DNA of 7,356 nt, from contig CANFJD010000141.1 in assembly GCA_947447315.1 (NCBI GenBank), positions 1 through 7,356 of the forward strand, given 5' to 3'. The position numbers and the translations under genes were made by a program. Origin of the DNA: Fimbriimonadaceae bacterium. GTDB lineage: Bacteria; Armatimonadota; Fimbriimonadia; Fimbriimonadales; Fimbriimonadaceae. Position 1 is the first letter of the stretch. Every line of letters starts with the position of its first letter. Shown piece after piece: positions 5,930-7,356 of the stretch. The notes under the pieces are model-generated. The model was given only the letters and a program-made list of their open reading frames with translations, had not been told where the DNA came from and did not search any database.

Positions 5930-7072
5930 CTAGAAGAGAATGGGTCTTTGTTGGCGACGGATGTTTAGCAGCAGCCCCACGCAGCCCATGCAGAGCCAAA
6001 TCGCCGTACCTCCCGAACTCATAAATGGCAGCCACAGTCCCGCTACCGGCAGGAGGTGGAGCACCATCGCGATGTTAACTATGGTGTGGGTGGCGAGTAA
6101 AGCAAAAATTCCTCCCACGATGTAGCGTTCGTAGTCATCCGACGCCGCCACCATCACCAAAAATACTCGCCAGAAGAAGAATCCGTAGGCGCATAGCACC
6201 AATGCGGATCCGACCAAACCGCCTTCCTCGCCAATGACCGTGAACACAAAGTCATTCCGCTGTTCGGGAATGTATTTGCCTTGCTTCTGCTCGCCGCGCA
6301 AGAATCCAGTGCCAGTGAGCCCTCCCACCCCAAATGCGATCTCGGCCCGGTCGGATTGCCAATCGTCGCCCTGCTTATCTTTGTCCTTCCCTAGCAAGCC
6401 CTTAATGCGGTCCTCTTGGTAGCCGTGCAAAAGATATTTTGAAGCGGCCGGAATCGTGAACACGGCAGTCCCGAGCAATGCCACCGCGGCCAGGCTGGTG
6501 GCAAAAAACTTCATCGGTACGCCAGCCAGAAGGCTGATGCCAAACCAAACCGATAGCAACACCAAGGCGGCCGTCAGGGATGGTTGCTTCAGGATGAGGG
6601 CCATGGGGACCGCCACGTGAAGCAAACCCCACAAAAAGGTCGAGAGGGAATGGATCCGATCGGCCCGGTTGGCGTAAAAGCTGGCGAGGGTGAGGATAAC
6701 GAACAGCTTCGCCACTTCGCTGGGCTGAAATTGCAAAGGACCAATGTCGATCCACCGCTGGGCGCCTTTAGCATCTTTTCCGAGAACCAGCGTAGCCGCC
6801 AAAAGTAGCAGCGATGTGCCGTAAAGCACCGGCGCCGCCCTTCGCCAAAACGATGGACGAACCGTGAGCATAATCACAAACGGCCCAATCCCGATCGCGG
6901 TGCTGATCAGTTGACGACGAAAATTCGCGAGTCCGTCCTTCTGTAGTCCCTCACTGTACAGCGACATCAATCCAAAAAGGAGGAGGAAAGCTGTCGCCAG
7001 CAACAGACCGTAATCCCACCGGGCGGCACGACGCGACGGGGTTTCGGTATTGCCAAAGGTAACGTTAGCCAA
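5930..7072 (-). CDS. rodA: SEDS-family peptidoglycan glycosyltransferase, RodA type
   Basis: Polytopic inner-membrane enzyme that polymerises glycan strands from lipid II during side-wall growth, normally with a class B PBP. It has 380 residues, the usual RodA length, with about ten hydrophobic segments starting near residue 20. Signatures: GAQRWIDIGPLQFQPSEVAKL (positions 103-123), the long extracytoplasmic loop with GTGFLRGEQKQGKYIPEQRNDF (254-275 by position), the putative catalytic Asp274 in NDFVF, IGEEGGLVGS (280-289), and VAGLWLPFMSSGGT (343-356). The block that is usually QPDLGTA reads QPSLTAA (163-169), losing the Asp and Gly. The start is TTG at 7072, directly after the TAG of the upstream ORF, with AGAGGA about 10 bases before it; no ATG occurs before Met36. 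RodA is favoured over FtsW by the motifs and the lack of N- and C-terminal tails, but paralogues such as SpoVE cannot be excluded. Confidence 0.93.
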   Translation of the reverse strand: MANVTFGNTETPSRRAARWDYGLLLATAFLLLFGLMSLYSEGLQKDGLANFRRQLISTAIGIGPFVIMLTVRPSFWRRAAPVLYGTSLLLLAATLVLGKDAKGAQRWIDIGPLQFQPSEVAKLFVILTLASFYANRADRIHSLSTFLWGLLHVAVPMALILKQPSLTAALVLLSVWFGISLLAGVPMKFFATSLAAVALLGTAVFTIPAASKYLLHGYQEDRIKGLLGKDKDKQGDDWQSDRAEIAFGVGGLTGTGFLRGEQKQGKYIPEQRNDFVFTVIGEEGGLVGSALVLCAYGFFFWRVFLVMVAASDDYERYIVGGIFALLATHTIVNIAMVLHLLPVAGLWLPFMSSGGTAIWLCMGCVGLLLNIRRQQRPILF

Positions 7073-7354
7073 CTACCTGGATTCCTCTTTCCGCTTGCTG
7101 TCGAGAGGTTCTCGAATGGATTCCTCGCCAAAGCTGCGGCGCACGATTCCTTTGCCTTTTACAAACCAAAACTTGAGCTGACGACGCATCGGCGACGGCG
7201 AGTTGATCCCCATCTCAAGATCAATATCGACTTCAACTGAATTTTCGGGATTACCATCGATCATCGTTCGGCTCACGGCCGTCCGGATTGACGCCCGGGC
7301 CGCTTGAGCGGAAGTATCCATCGTGGTTGACCCGGCCCAATCCCAGGTATCGCC
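7073..7354 (-). CDS. Unidentified ORF, C-terminal 93 residues; 5' end outside window
   Basis: The frame is open from the right edge to a TAG at 7073-7075. The visible part begins GDTWDWAGSTT, then MDTSAQAARASIRTAVSRT, an alternating stretch VEVDIDLEMG, and QLKFWFVKGKGIVRR, ending in a charged tail (SKRKEESR). An ATG at 7321 could start an 82-residue protein, but no Shine-Dalgarno sequence stands before it and the frame continues upstream, so a longer protein cut by the window is more likely. I see no membrane segment in the visible part. The alternating pattern suggests beta strands near the C-terminus. It does not look like the end of the class B PBP often found next to rodA. Its stop abuts the rodA start, which suggests translational coupling. 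I do not recognise the family. Confidence 0.6.
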   Translation of the reverse strand, partial: GDTWDWAGSTTMDTSAQAARASIRTAVSRTMIDGNPENSVEVDIDLEMGINSPSPMRRQLKFWFVKGKGIVRRSFGEESIREPLDSKRKEESR

Positions 7355-7356
7355 AA

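Overview
This is an ordinary bacterial chromosomal segment, gene-dense and moderately GC-rich. It carries housekeeping genes and shows no insertion sequence, phage gene, tRNA, rRNA or CRISPR array. An apolipoprotein N-acyltransferase (Lnt) suggests a cell with triacylated lipoproteins, probably a diderm. A RodA-type SEDS protein suggests a cell that elongates its wall, and a class II (adenosylcobalamin-dependent) ribonucleotide reductase indicates oxygen-independent dNTP synthesis. The combination would fit a less-studied diderm phylum such as Armatimonadota, but that is only a guess; no marker here settles the taxonomy.

Left part (1-2410): nrdR then nrdJ, both on the minus strand. nrdJ is cut by the left edge: 582 N-terminal codons are visible, including all three catalytic and redox cysteines expected in the core. 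nrdR lies 43 bp upstream and encodes the Zn-ribbon/ATP-cone repressor of ribonucleotide reductase genes, so this is a regulator-target pair. Both genes have a good -10-like element, and each of those elements contains the same octamer (ATAGTATA, in opposite orientations), possibly a diverged NrdR operator. The 2261-2410 intergenic region is a divergent promoter region.

Middle part (2411-4942): three plus-strand genes in a tight run: a DinB/YfiT-like four-helix protein, a histidine phosphatase (phosphoglycerate mutase superfamily) 10 bp downstream, and lnt, whose ATG overlaps the phosphatase stop (ATGA). The DinB-like gene has a TAGAAT box six bases before its ATG and no Shine-Dalgarno sequence, as in leaderless transcripts.

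Right part (4957-7356): a minus-strand run converging on lnt. In transcription order it holds an unrecognised ORF cut by the right edge, rodA (TTG start directly after the upstream TAG stop), msrA (GTG start), and a small two-TM protein with a possible PH-like soluble tail. A perfect 10-bp-stem hairpin spans the msrA stop codon just before the last gene.

I did not find an undescribed multi-gene system. The points most worth a second look are the shared motif in front of nrdR and nrdJ, the hairpin over the msrA stop, the changed QPDLGTA-type motif in RodA, and the unidentified ORF coupled to rodA.
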